From: Streptomyces sp. NBC_00490
GTDB lineage: Bacteria > Actinomycetota > Actinomycetes > Streptomycetales > Streptomycetaceae
NCBI RefSeq assembly: GCF_036013645.1
Contig: NZ_CP107869.1
Coordinates: 62,001-126,000, forward strand
Direction of reading: 5' to 3'
Length of the DNA stretch: 64,000 bases
A program made the translations under genes and the position numbers. The notes under the pieces are model-generated. The model saw only the letters and a list, made by a program, of their open reading frames with translations, searched no databases and was not told the origin of the DNA. Of this stretch, positions 26,301-33,523 are shown one piece after another; position 1 is the stretch's first letter; each line of letters begins with the position of its first letter.

Positions 26301-27174
26301 CGCGCATCTCGTTGTGGCTCATCGGCCCCACGAGGAGCTGCTGATTCTGTAGGGCGTCGGCCAGCAGGGGAAAACGCAGGGCCTGGGCATAGAAGTCGGC
26401 TCGCAGCCCTACGACGACAAGACCAGGCTGAAGACTGTTCAACTTGTCGAGGAAACGGACGCGTTCGGCGTGCTGGGTGCCATGGGTGAACAGCCCCTCG
26501 AACTGATCGACCACCACCAGCGGGGCCCTCTTGTCCTCCAACGCGTCTAATCGCTCCGCCAGTTCGTCCGCCGGATGACGTCCGGGCGTCAGCAGCACGA
26601 CACCGGGCAGACCCGGCCACGACCCGTACGCATCCGCCAGCGCCCCGCCCTTGACCGCAGGGACCAACCCCGCCCGTAGCAAGGAGGACTTGCCCGAACC
26701 CGACGGGCCGACGAGGGCGAGTACGCCCCCGCCCGACCTGGCCAGCGCGCTGAGGCTGCCGATCAGCGTGGCCGTCAGCTCATCGCGGCCGAAGAACCAC
26801 TCCGCGTGCTCCTCCTCGAACTCCCGCAGTCCGCGATAGGGAGTGGGAGAACCGGCCGGCACCCGGCCCGGCGCCACCCGCACCCGGACGAGCGCCTCGT
26901 GCCACTGCGCAAGTGTGTCCGGGTCATGGATGCCGCACGCTCGCAGGATGTCGGCGAGCAGGCTCACAGCCCGGACCGGCGGCAGATGACGACCGGAGAA
27001 GTAGTCGCCGGCCGTACTGGGAGCAATCCGAACCGCCCGGGCGACATCCCGGACGGTAAGCCCCGCCCGTAATCGTGCGCGGGTGAGCCGGTCGGCGAAA
27101 TCCGACGCGGAGGCGATGCTCCTGGGGTCGGACTCCATCGCACCGCGATCGTCTTCCTGCGAGCCCGTAGGCAT
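23335..27174 (-). CDS. XRE-nSTAND1-TM-WD40 regulator/sensor ATPase
   Basis: 1279 aa from ATG 27174, chosen because GGGGGG precedes it; the frame is open upstream to 27417. XRE helix-turn-helix ~18-75 (TVRDVARAVRIAPSTAGDYF), nSTAND1 NTPase ~100-530 with Walker A GPSGSGKSSLLRAG near 155 and Walker B APLVVVDQFEGLF near 218, a membrane helix ~543-560 (LSFAVALLLVACGLSYYAL), then 14 WD40 repeats (each ending like VRLWD), enough for two seven-bladed propellers. Family members are thought to sense a ligand through the repeats and oligomerise on ATP; the ligand is unknown. Confidence 0.85.
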   Translation of the reverse strand: MPTGSQEDDRGAMESDPRSIASASDFADRLTRARLRAGLTVRDVARAVRIAPSTAGDYFSGRHLPPVRAVSLLADILRACGIHDPDTLAQWHEALVRVRVAPGRVPAGSPTPYRGLREFEEEHAEWFFGRDELTATLIGSLSALARSGGGVLALVGPSGSGKSSLLRAGLVPAVKGGALADAYGSWPGLPGVVLLTPGRHPADELAERLDALEDKRAPLVVVDQFEGLFTHGTQHAERVRFLDKLNSLQPGLVVVGLRADFYAQALRFPLLADALQNQQLLVGPMSHNEMREAIRGPARKAGLEIENGLVELLLRDLAPRFSPGEAAGKDIAAHDPGALPLLSHALLVTWQRASRGRLTVEAYRSGGGIHDAVARTAESVFAELSDTQRDLARLTFLRLVHLSDDALTTRRRVSLTELLDPEGPQSGEPTAVLAAFVEQRLITADSDAVEISHESLLTAWPRLQEWIGTDREGLRIHRRLTEAAHHWQEAGCDPGLLLRGTALDLSGDWAADPAHRDAVNAEERAFLDESLHHREHERRVARNRTRRLYQLLSFAVALLLVACGLSYYALHQRDRADRNRAEAESRQLAAEAARIGLHDSSVSAQLALAAYQTAPTREARARLMDSSAAPSATRLTGFTGLVQAVASDSARGLLAAGSSDGTVRLWSTEDRTRPRRLAWLRISAERAVFAVALHPDGRTLVAGGGDGLLHRWDIADPGKPRRLPDLSGSPDATVYALAFAPDGRALAAAGADGTVRLWTDATVAGTSKPPKVFHGGGDFQQAVAFSPDGQLIAAAGRDGRARVWRTRDGGRTAPVATLGKFQGAALGIAFSADSRVLAVCGQDRTTRLWDVTDPARPRPAGAPEEKAESWLNAVQFAPDGDTLAIGGSDDAVRLWQRDSGYVTATLPHPGAVTSVMWFDRRTLVTGCSDGVVRLWSLPSPVLTSAQGVNALAYSPDSRLLAVGTLELRLWDLARHEPVGRPWKPGPDRFIQSVTFAPRGRILAVGYSDGMVRLFSYTLRGDLTPLGRPFRAAKTGTVESLVFNRAGTVLATGADDATVRLWDMSRTGTVRPLRTLTGATDAVLSVSFTPDGRHIAAGSIDRAVRVWAVSARTPKPLVTLRGPTGYVWSVAFSPDGRLLAAGSADRAVRLWDTRDIRRPVRVGRDLTGFTSYVYSVAFSPNGRTLAAGSTDTTVWLFDITDPRAPDMAAVLTASSGHVYAVSFSPDGRTLAAGGEDHTVRLWNTDADAIARRLCQSRGDPLTASEWRRFLPTVTSVPTCR

Positions 27175-27314
27175 ACGTCCCCCCGACTGGATACGGGCCG
27201 GTGGCACACGCTGTGCGGCCTGTCCGGCTTTGTCCGACCACTGTCGGGGCTCGTCCGGGCTTTGGGCAACAGGCTGTTCCCCGCCACGCCGCACGGATTT
27301 TGTCGAAGCGGGGG

Positions 27315-27362
27315 CCTTGGGCCGCCCGGCATCGAGGGGAGCTTGCGCCGGGCGGCCCAAGG
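27315..27362. terminator. Perfect 16-bp intergenic hairpin
   Basis: CCTTGGGCCGCCCGGC (27315-27330) pairs exactly with GCCGGGCGGCCCAAGG (27347-27362) around a 16-nt loop. It lies between two minus-strand genes (HTH-type gene ending at 27490 and nSTAND gene starting at 27174), so it most likely terminates the upstream one. It also sits 30 bp before the ribosome binding site of a tiny plus-strand ORF, so a leader role is possible. Confidence 0.6.
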
Positions 27363-27404
27363 ATCCCGCAGCCCGTTGGACGACACCGGAAGGGAGGTAA
27401 TCAC

Positions 27405-27464
27405 ATGCGAATGACACAGTGCGGCGGCGTGGCCGATCCGGAAGAACCCGACGACGTCTGCTGA
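27405..27464 (+). CDS. Possible 19-aa peptide gene
   Basis: ATG 27405 is preceded by GGGAGG with an ideal spacing, in an otherwise non-coding interval. It encodes MRMTQCGGVADPEEPDDVC, an acidic peptide with a Cys at position 6 and a terminal Cys. The stop lies 26 bp from the 3' end of the oppositely oriented HTH-type gene. No homology recognised. A short regulatory peptide or leader peptide are possible, and so is chance. Confidence 0.3.
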   Translation: MRMTQCGGVADPEEPDDVC

Positions 27465-27489
27465 ACCGGTCGGCCGCCGGGCCCCTCAG

Positions 27490-29034
27490 TCAGCGGGCCA
27501 TCAACGCGGACACCCCGGAATCGTTGCGGAGCGTGGGCGCCCACTCCGCGAGCAACCCGGGTTGCAGCCTTCCGGAAAACTTCGGTCCGGAGCGATTCAC
27601 GGTGAGGTCGAGCCAGTTGAGCATCGTCCAGGCCAGCCTGGGCTGTAGATCGACCACAGCGTCCGGCCATCCCCGGCCGCCCACGGGTAACGGCACGTCC
27701 GGTTCGGGCACCTGGATCAGCAAGGTTCCCTCCGCGGGCCGTGCGCGCAAGGCCTCCTCGATCCTCTCGTACACACCCAGCACGCTGTGCACCCACGCCT
27801 CGACGTCGAAGAGACCGGACGGGTCCGAGGCAGCTCGACGCTCCGCCCACCAGCGCAGCATCGCAACCGCGGGCCGGATGCAGGCGACGTGGGCGGGCAG
27901 ATCCCGCAGTTCGCGCAGTGCGGGTTCCGCCCCTTGGACCGTCGCGTCGAACACGTAGGGACGGGTCAGGACAACCGCGGGCCACGGGTCCCCCGCCGCG
28001 GCGCGGTCCCGTAGATGTCCGACGACCGACAGCCACGCCTCCATCCGCCCCTGAAGTGGACTGCGCAGCACCGGGATGAACACGCCGTCCGTAAGGATCT
28101 CCTCACCGGAGCGGGGCAGGACGTACTGGAGCCCCAGTGCCTGCGCCAGCAGAGCGGCAGCGCCGCCGGCCAGCGGACGGTGTCCGATCACCACGAGGGG
28201 GGCCACGCCCCGCTCGGCACACCGCGCGGCCGCAGCAGGGACAGCCCCGCTAGGCACTCCCGCAACCCTGTCCTGAACGAGCAGGTGCCGGGGCCGGTGA
28301 CCGTCAGAGGGGTCCAGCCACATGCGTGCACCGGGCTGGCCCTGCCAGCTGTACTCGCCACGGTGCCGAAGGGCCCGGTGGGTCAGGGCGGTCAGTTCCA
28401 CCCTGACCGACCAGTACTCCGGATGCTCGACCGCCTCCTTCCGATGGGCCGTGAACAGCGCCTCACGCAGGGATCGGCTGTCGGCGAGAGAGACGGCCCT
28501 GTCCAGCTCCAGAGGTTCCGCGCCGGCACGCAGGCTGAACTCGGCGACGTCCATGAGAGCGCATCGATAGCGGTCGCCGCATTCGACGGCGGACAGCGAC
28601 ACGTTGAACCGAGCGGCTCCGTGCTCGCCCTCCAGTACCGCGGCGGCCGCCGCCGGCGCGGCGCGGTCCGCCCACGGCTCCGTTCCGTCGAGGGCGAGCT
28701 GCCCGGCCGCTGAAATGCCGCTGCGCAGCTGCCGCAACAGATGCGGCACGCTCGGCTGAGCCACCTCTTCCGGCGACAGCCAGCCCAGCTGTGCGAACAC
28801 CTGCGTCGCCGGCACCTCAGCCAGCCCCGCCAGGCGGTGCACGAACTCCGGCTTGGGTTCCCGAGTGCCGTTGAGCATGGATTTGATCATGGAGTCGGAC
28901 CACTCGAAGTCCGGGTGAGCCGCCCGAAAGACGCCCACCACGGCCATGGTCCCGGCGATGCCGCGCCGGTGAAGGGCCGCCAGGCACAGATCGATCCCGG
29001 GCGGTGTACCGGAACCGCCGCGCCACGTCGCCAT
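27490..29034 (-). CDS. HTH-type protein divergent from the SIR2 operon
   Basis: 514 aa from ATG 29034 with GAGGAG 5 nt upstream. Residues ~15-85 resemble a helix-turn-helix module (AGTMAVVGVFRAAHPDFEWS, SMIKSMLNGTREPKPEFVHR, followed by QLGWLSPEEV). The remaining ~420 residues form a globular domain that I do not recognise (APLVVIGHRPLAGGAAALLA; RPAVAMLRWWAERRAA). Being divergently transcribed from the membrane protein-SIR2 operon across a 320-bp gap, it is a candidate regulator of that operon. Confidence 0.6.
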   Translation of the reverse strand: MATWRGGSGTPPGIDLCLAALHRRGIAGTMAVVGVFRAAHPDFEWSDSMIKSMLNGTREPKPEFVHRLAGLAEVPATQVFAQLGWLSPEEVAQPSVPHLLRQLRSGISAAGQLALDGTEPWADRAAPAAAAAVLEGEHGAARFNVSLSAVECGDRYRCALMDVAEFSLRAGAEPLELDRAVSLADSRSLREALFTAHRKEAVEHPEYWSVRVELTALTHRALRHRGEYSWQGQPGARMWLDPSDGHRPRHLLVQDRVAGVPSGAVPAAAARCAERGVAPLVVIGHRPLAGGAAALLAQALGLQYVLPRSGEEILTDGVFIPVLRSPLQGRMEAWLSVVGHLRDRAAAGDPWPAVVLTRPYVFDATVQGAEPALRELRDLPAHVACIRPAVAMLRWWAERRAASDPSGLFDVEAWVHSVLGVYERIEEALRARPAEGTLLIQVPEPDVPLPVGGRGWPDAVVDLQPRLAWTMLNWLDLTVNRSGPKFSGRLQPGLLAEWAPTLRNDSGVSALMAR

Positions 29035-29354
29035 CAGCACTCCTCGGACCCGGCGACCGCCGGAACTCCCAGACCGAAGGCGACCGGGCGGCCGCTGTCG
29101 GCAAACCACGACTCGACCGGAGACTAACCACCTCGTGGTCGCACCATCCTCAAAACGGTCACATCCGCTCCGCACGAGCGCCGACAGCCGTCCGCAGACG
29201 GCTCGGACCTCACTCCCGCCCGGGCCGATACAACGACGCCCGAGACGGACACAACCATCTGTTGTCCCAGGGCACTGGGGACCGGTTCAGTCAGCAGGGC
29301 CAACACCTGGCGCGCACGCGGGACGAGCGTGCGGAAAGCGGAGAGGACACACGA
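29035..29354. promoter_or_regulatory. Divergent intergenic region
   Basis: 320 bp between two divergent start codons, so it must hold the promoters of both the HTH-type gene and the SIR2 operon. A small inverted repeat CCAC-CTC-GTGG lies near 29128-29138. I could not identify -35/-10 pairs with confidence. Confidence 0.45.
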
Positions 29355-30125
29355 GTGAATACCCTGCGTCGGCAGCTCGGCCACGTCGTCGACGACATTC
29401 GCCGCGGTCGGCACATCGAGTCGTACGTGCTCTTCCTGCTGGGGTTCGCCCTGGTCGGACTCGGGCTGTTCGACGTGGTGGACGGCGAACGCCTCCTACA
29501 GTTCACCACCGCCGCTCTGGCCTTTCTGATCTTCCGCTCCGCGGCGCCGTCTCGGCACGCGGCTGCCTCACCCGACGAGGTCCTGCATCGCCGCGAGAAC
29601 CTGGGCCCGCTGCGCCCGCTCCTGGAACGCGCCCGGGACTTGCGGGTGTACGGTCCCACCGCGCTCAACGTCCTGGCCGGCGCCGAGGACGTGAGACGGT
29701 TGGTCCTCCAGCGTGGAGGCACCGCCCGGTTCGTCGTGCTGGACTCCGACCCACGGACGCTCGCCCACGCCGCCAGGCAACTGGACGACAACCTCGACCT
29801 CGAGTCCAACCTGCGCAGTTCGCTGCGCGCACTGGGGCGGCTGGCGGGAACGGCCGGGTTCGAATATCGCAGGCTGTCGTTCAATCCGGGGTTCAGCCTG
29901 CTCATCGTCAACGGTGACAGCACGGACGGAACGCTGGTCGTCGACTTCCACGGTTTCGGCGACGACACCATCGACGACCGGATGCACCTGGTGCTCGACC
30001 GCCGTACCTCACCGCACTGGTACGACTATTGGCTGCGCCGGTTCGAAGCCATCTGGGACGCCTCGCTGCCGGCTCCCGCGACGCCGCTGCCCGACGATCT
30101 CGGCCCGGCGCCGGTGGCGCCGTGA
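29355..30125 (+). CDS. Two-TM protein with a DUF5919/PLD-like cytoplasmic domain
   Basis: 256 aa from GTG 29355 (GGAGAGG upstream). Two membrane helices at ~20-55 (SYVLFLLGFALVGLGLFDVV; LLQFTTAALAFLIFR), then a domain reading ARDLRVYGPTALNVLAG, RFVVLDSDPR and SFNPGFSLLIVNGD, reminiscent of DUF5919 or phospholipase-D-like proteins without the HKD residues. First gene of the coupled operon; its stop overlaps the SIR2 gene start (GTGA). A similar design recurs in the minus-strand gene at 39047-40053. Confidence 0.6.
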   Translation: MNTLRRQLGHVVDDIRRGRHIESYVLFLLGFALVGLGLFDVVDGERLLQFTTAALAFLIFRSAAPSRHAAASPDEVLHRRENLGPLRPLLERARDLRVYGPTALNVLAGAEDVRRLVLQRGGTARFVVLDSDPRTLAHAARQLDDNLDLESNLRSSLRALGRLAGTAGFEYRRLSFNPGFSLLIVNGDSTDGTLVVDFHGFGDDTIDDRMHLVLDRRTSPHWYDYWLRRFEAIWDASLPAPATPLPDDLGPAPVAP

Positions 30126-31999
30126 GTGCCCGGAACGACGTCCTCGCGGAGGCCGCGGCGCTGCTCCACGACATGGCGCCGCACGAGGTGCTGTTATGGT
30201 CGGGAGCTGGGCTGTCGGTTGAGGGACCCACCAGTCTGCCCGGTGGGCCGGACCTGACAAGGCGCGTCTTCGACGCCTTCTTCGAGGACGGCGCCCTTGC
30301 CCGGGTTCTCACGTACCACCAAGTCGTGGGCCTGCACACGAGTCCGCTGTGCGCGCTCGACACCACGTTGCCCACAGCGCGGCTGCCGCGCCTGGAGACA
30401 GCGCTGGACGCGGCCGCACGGGCCCGCTCCGAAGCCTTCCCGGACACCTTCGACATCCTCGACGATGTCAGAAACGCGGTACCGAACCGGCTACACCACT
30501 TCGCCGCCCGCCACATCGCGCTCGGCGGCCGGCACACCACCGCCAACTTCGACACCTGCGTCGAGCGGGCGTACGAGCTTCAGCACGACGAAACCGTCCC
30601 CCCCGACGCGGTCCACCACTTCCACGGCTCGTTCGCCGACTCCCCCGACGGGAAGGACCTGGGCGCCACACTCAGCCGAATCGAGTCGGGCTTCCCACCG
30701 CGCGAAGCCGACACGCTGACCGGGCTGCTGCGCCGCCACCGGGCAGTGATCGTCATCGGTTACAGCGGCAGCGACTACTTCGACGTGGACCGCATGGTGG
30801 CCGCGCTCGCGCCGAACGGGCTTCAGGGGCTGCGCGTGCTGTGGGTCATGCACGCCAACCACCGGGCGCACGTGCCGGAGGCTCCCCCCGTACCGCTGCA
30901 ATCGTTGTTGCGCGCCGCCGGCGCCGATGTCCACGTGGTGTGCGGACCCACCGACGCCCTCTTGACGGAGATCGCCCGGGGGTGGGGACTGCCCCCGCTG
31001 GCCGCACCCCGGCCTCGCTCTCCTCAAGAACCACACCTGGTGGTCACCGCGGCCGAACGACATCGCGCCACCTTCCTCCTGTACCGCGCGCTGGGGATGC
31101 ACCGGGAAGTCGGGCGGCTGCTGCGTTCCGGTGGCACCGGTGCCGACGATCCAGTCGAACTACGCTCCGTCCGCTCGCAGTTGCTCTGGGAGGCCGGCGC
31201 GTGGAACTCGCTGCGCCGGATGTGGTGGCGCGCACCGGCGGACGAGCCGGACCAGCACACACGGAACGAGCGCATCGGAGCCTGTCTGTGGGCCCAGGGG
31301 CGCCTGTTGCCGGCCTGGTGGTGGCTGAACGGACAACGGGCCGCCGTCGAAGGCAACCCGCAGGCCGCCTACGCCCTGGAAGAAACCATCAGCCGGGTGG
31401 TCGAGCACATGCATCGCACTCCCGACCTTCGGGCCATCGGGCGCCGACTGCTCGAGCGCATCCCCTCGGACCCGCCGGTCGTCACCGCGTCCGGCGATGA
31501 CGACCACGACCGGCACGAGGCGGCCTTCCGTGCCCTGACCGACGTCCGCGACAGCCTGGACGCGCTGCGCCGGGGCGCTCCACGCGCCCACGACGACCAC
31601 GCCCGGGAATCCACCACGTGGTTCCGGGAGTCCGGCGACCTGCAGGGCATGCTGAGTTACCGGCACCGAGCACTGCGGGACGCCTACGGCAGCGGCGAAA
31701 CGGAACCGAGCGACGCCGAGTTGAGGGAGCGGTACGACGAGCTGCGCACCGCCAACCTCTTCCTCGGGTCACCCGCGGGGGCGTATCGCACAGTCCTCCT
31801 CCCCGGCGCTCACCGGGTCTACCGGCTCCACGAATTCGTGTTCGGACTGATGGCCCTCCAGTACGGCTGGTGGCATCGGTTCCGGCTGCTCGCTTGGTAC
31901 CTGCCCCGACGACTGCGGCACTGGTCGACCACACGGCGCCGCGGCGTCGCGGGCGTGCCCGGAGAGCCCGACCACGTCACCCGAGGGAGGGCCCGATGA
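30122..31999 (+). CDS. SIR2-like domain protein
   Basis: 625 aa from GTG 30122. SIR2-type NAD-binding features: LLWSGAGLSVEGPTSLPGG (~20-38), TTANFDTCVERA (~141-152), HHFHGSFAD, and VIGYSGSDYFDVDRM (~206-220). The C-terminal ~330 residues are helical and Trp-rich (SLLWEAGAWNSLRRMWW-type) and end in a basic hydrophobic tail. SIR2 domains of this kind are NAD+ hydrolases in phage-defence proteins or deacylases; which applies here is unknown. Overlaps both neighbours by 4 nt. Confidence 0.7.
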   Translation: MSARNDVLAEAAALLHDMAPHEVLLWSGAGLSVEGPTSLPGGPDLTRRVFDAFFEDGALARVLTYHQVVGLHTSPLCALDTTLPTARLPRLETALDAAARARSEAFPDTFDILDDVRNAVPNRLHHFAARHIALGGRHTTANFDTCVERAYELQHDETVPPDAVHHFHGSFADSPDGKDLGATLSRIESGFPPREADTLTGLLRRHRAVIVIGYSGSDYFDVDRMVAALAPNGLQGLRVLWVMHANHRAHVPEAPPVPLQSLLRAAGADVHVVCGPTDALLTEIARGWGLPPLAAPRPRSPQEPHLVVTAAERHRATFLLYRALGMHREVGRLLRSGGTGADDPVELRSVRSQLLWEAGAWNSLRRMWWRAPADEPDQHTRNERIGACLWAQGRLLPAWWWLNGQRAAVEGNPQAAYALEETISRVVEHMHRTPDLRAIGRRLLERIPSDPPVVTASGDDDHDRHEAAFRALTDVRDSLDALRRGAPRAHDDHARESTTWFRESGDLQGMLSYRHRALRDAYGSGETEPSDAELRERYDELRTANLFLGSPAGAYRTVLLPGAHRVYRLHEFVFGLMALQYGWWHRFRLLAWYLPRRLRHWSTTRRRGVAGVPGEPDHVTRGRAR

Positions 32000-32802
32000 T
32001 CCTCACCGCCCAGCAGACCCGCCACTTCAGGGACACCGGATATCTGCGACTGCCGGACGTCGTACCGGAGACGCTCGCGTCACGGCTGCGGGACATGATC
32101 CGCACACAGACCGAGCTCCACACACCCCGCGTAGCCGCCCCCGGAGAACAGCCCAAGCTGCACCGGCTGTACGAACGCCACCCGGAGCTGCTGCGGGAGT
32201 TGATCACTTTGCCTCAACTCGTCGGCCCGCTCCGCTCGCTGCTCGGTCCCCACATCGTTTATGTGCTGAACCGTCACAACCAGGCAGCCCTGAACAGCCC
32301 GGACACCGCCGAACCGCGGCTGCACCGGGACATCCTGCAGTGGTCCCGCGGGCTGGTCACGGCAGTCGTCTACCTGGAGGAGTCGACGGTCGACACCGGC
32401 TGCACGCGTCTGATCCCCGGTTCGCATTACCTGCCCTTCGTCGGAGTGCCCCAGCCCGACGGCGGCGGCACCTGGATGGACGAGCACGAGGAACTCACGG
32501 ATCTGCTCGACCAGTCGGTGCCGATTCCCATGCCGGCCCGTGGTGTGCTGCTGTTCGACGCCCTGGCCTTCCACACGGTCAGCGCCAACACGAGTGCGCG
32601 AAGCCGGATGAGCATGGTACTGGGCTTCCGCAGTGTCGATGAACTCGACCGGCATCCCGACCACAGCCGTCAGATCGTGGTGAGCGGAAGCCACCTCTAC
32701 CGTGGCAACGACCGCCCGGCCGTCACCCGCCTTGACGATTCCGGACGCGCCATGGCCATCGTCCCGGCGAGCCGGACGCCCGGCACTCGTGACGGGGCAT
32801 GA
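31996..32802 (+). CDS. Phytanoyl-CoA dioxygenase (PhyH) family protein
   Basis: 268 aa. Fe(II)/2-oxoglutarate oxygenase features: an HxD motif in LHRDI (~108-110), a distal His in AFHTVSANT (~193) and a downstream Arg in SARSRMSMVLGF. The segment YLEESTVDTGCTRLIPGSH is the characteristic PhyH block. ATG overlaps the SIR2 gene stop (ATGA). PhyH enzymes hydroxylate or halogenate small molecules or carrier-bound substrates, so this points to a biosynthetic role. Confidence 0.85.
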   Translation: MILTAQQTRHFRDTGYLRLPDVVPETLASRLRDMIRTQTELHTPRVAAPGEQPKLHRLYERHPELLRELITLPQLVGPLRSLLGPHIVYVLNRHNQAALNSPDTAEPRLHRDILQWSRGLVTAVVYLEESTVDTGCTRLIPGSHYLPFVGVPQPDGGGTWMDEHEELTDLLDQSVPIPMPARGVLLFDALAFHTVSANTSARSRMSMVLGFRSVDELDRHPDHSRQIVVSGSHLYRGNDRPAVTRLDDSGRAMAIVPASRTPGTRDGA

Positions 32803-32803
32803 G

Positions 32804-33523
32804 GTGCGGGCCGAGGAGGATGGGCGCCGGCCGACGGCGGTGGTCACCGGAGCCGCACGGGGGCTCGGCTTCCACACGGTCGCCGCGCTGGCGGCGCGTG
32901 ACTACCGCGTCCTCTGCGTCGTCCGCGATGCCTCGGCCATCGCCCGCCTGCGGGCGCTGGGCGCTCATGTGTATCCGACTGCGGGAGACGTGACCGACTC
33001 GGCCCTGGGAGAGGCGCTCGCCACCCGCGTCGCGAACGGCACCCTCGAACTCCTCATCCACAACGCGGGCATAGCACACCCACCGCACCCGCTGTGCGAG
33101 CTGCCGGACGAGGAGGTGCTCAGCTCCTTCCTCACCCACTGCCTGGGGCCGTTGCGACTCACCCGGGCCCTCTTGCCCGCCCTCCACCGTGCGCGCGGCG
33201 CCACCGTCGTGCATGTGTCGTCCCGCTGGGGTTCGTTCGCGGTCGCGGAGCATGAGGACGCCCCGGGCCCCCGGCACTACGCCTACCGGATCGGCAAAGC
33301 CGCGCAGAACATGATGAGCCTCTGTCTCCGCCAGGAACTGGCTGCACACTCAGTACGGGTCGTGGCGGTCCACCCCGGAGCCTTGAGCACCGCGATGGGC
33401 GCTGTCGATGCTCTGGACTCCCCGGCACGGGCGGCCGATGACCTGATGAGGCTGGTGCTGACCGATTCCAGGACGGTGCTTCCACCGTTCTCCCACAGAG
33501 AAGGTGATCCCCATCCCTGGTGA
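32804..33523 (+). CDS. Short-chain dehydrogenase/reductase
   Basis: 239 aa from GTG 32804 (GTG 32789 is also possible). Classical SDR elements: VVTGAARGLGFHT nucleotide-binding loop near the N-terminus, HNAGIAH, the catalytic Ser in VHVSSRWGSF and YAYRIGK (YxxxK). Substrate unknown. Starts 2 nt after the PhyH stop and overlaps the NHL gene by 20 nt. Confidence 0.85.
   Translation: MRAEEDGRRPTAVVTGAARGLGFHTVAALAARDYRVLCVVRDASAIARLRALGAHVYPTAGDVTDSALGEALATRVANGTLELLIHNAGIAHPPHPLCELPDEEVLSSFLTHCLGPLRLTRALLPALHRARGATVVHVSSRWGSFAVAEHEDAPGPRHYAYRIGKAAQNMMSLCLRQELAAHSVRVVAVHPGALSTAMGAVDALDSPARAADDLMRLVLTDSRTVLPPFSHREGDPHPW

Noticed and set aside
27405..27464. Calling the 19-aa peptide a RiPP precursor
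   Set aside because: No leader/core split, no adjacent modification enzyme, and only two Cys; kept only as a possible small ORF.
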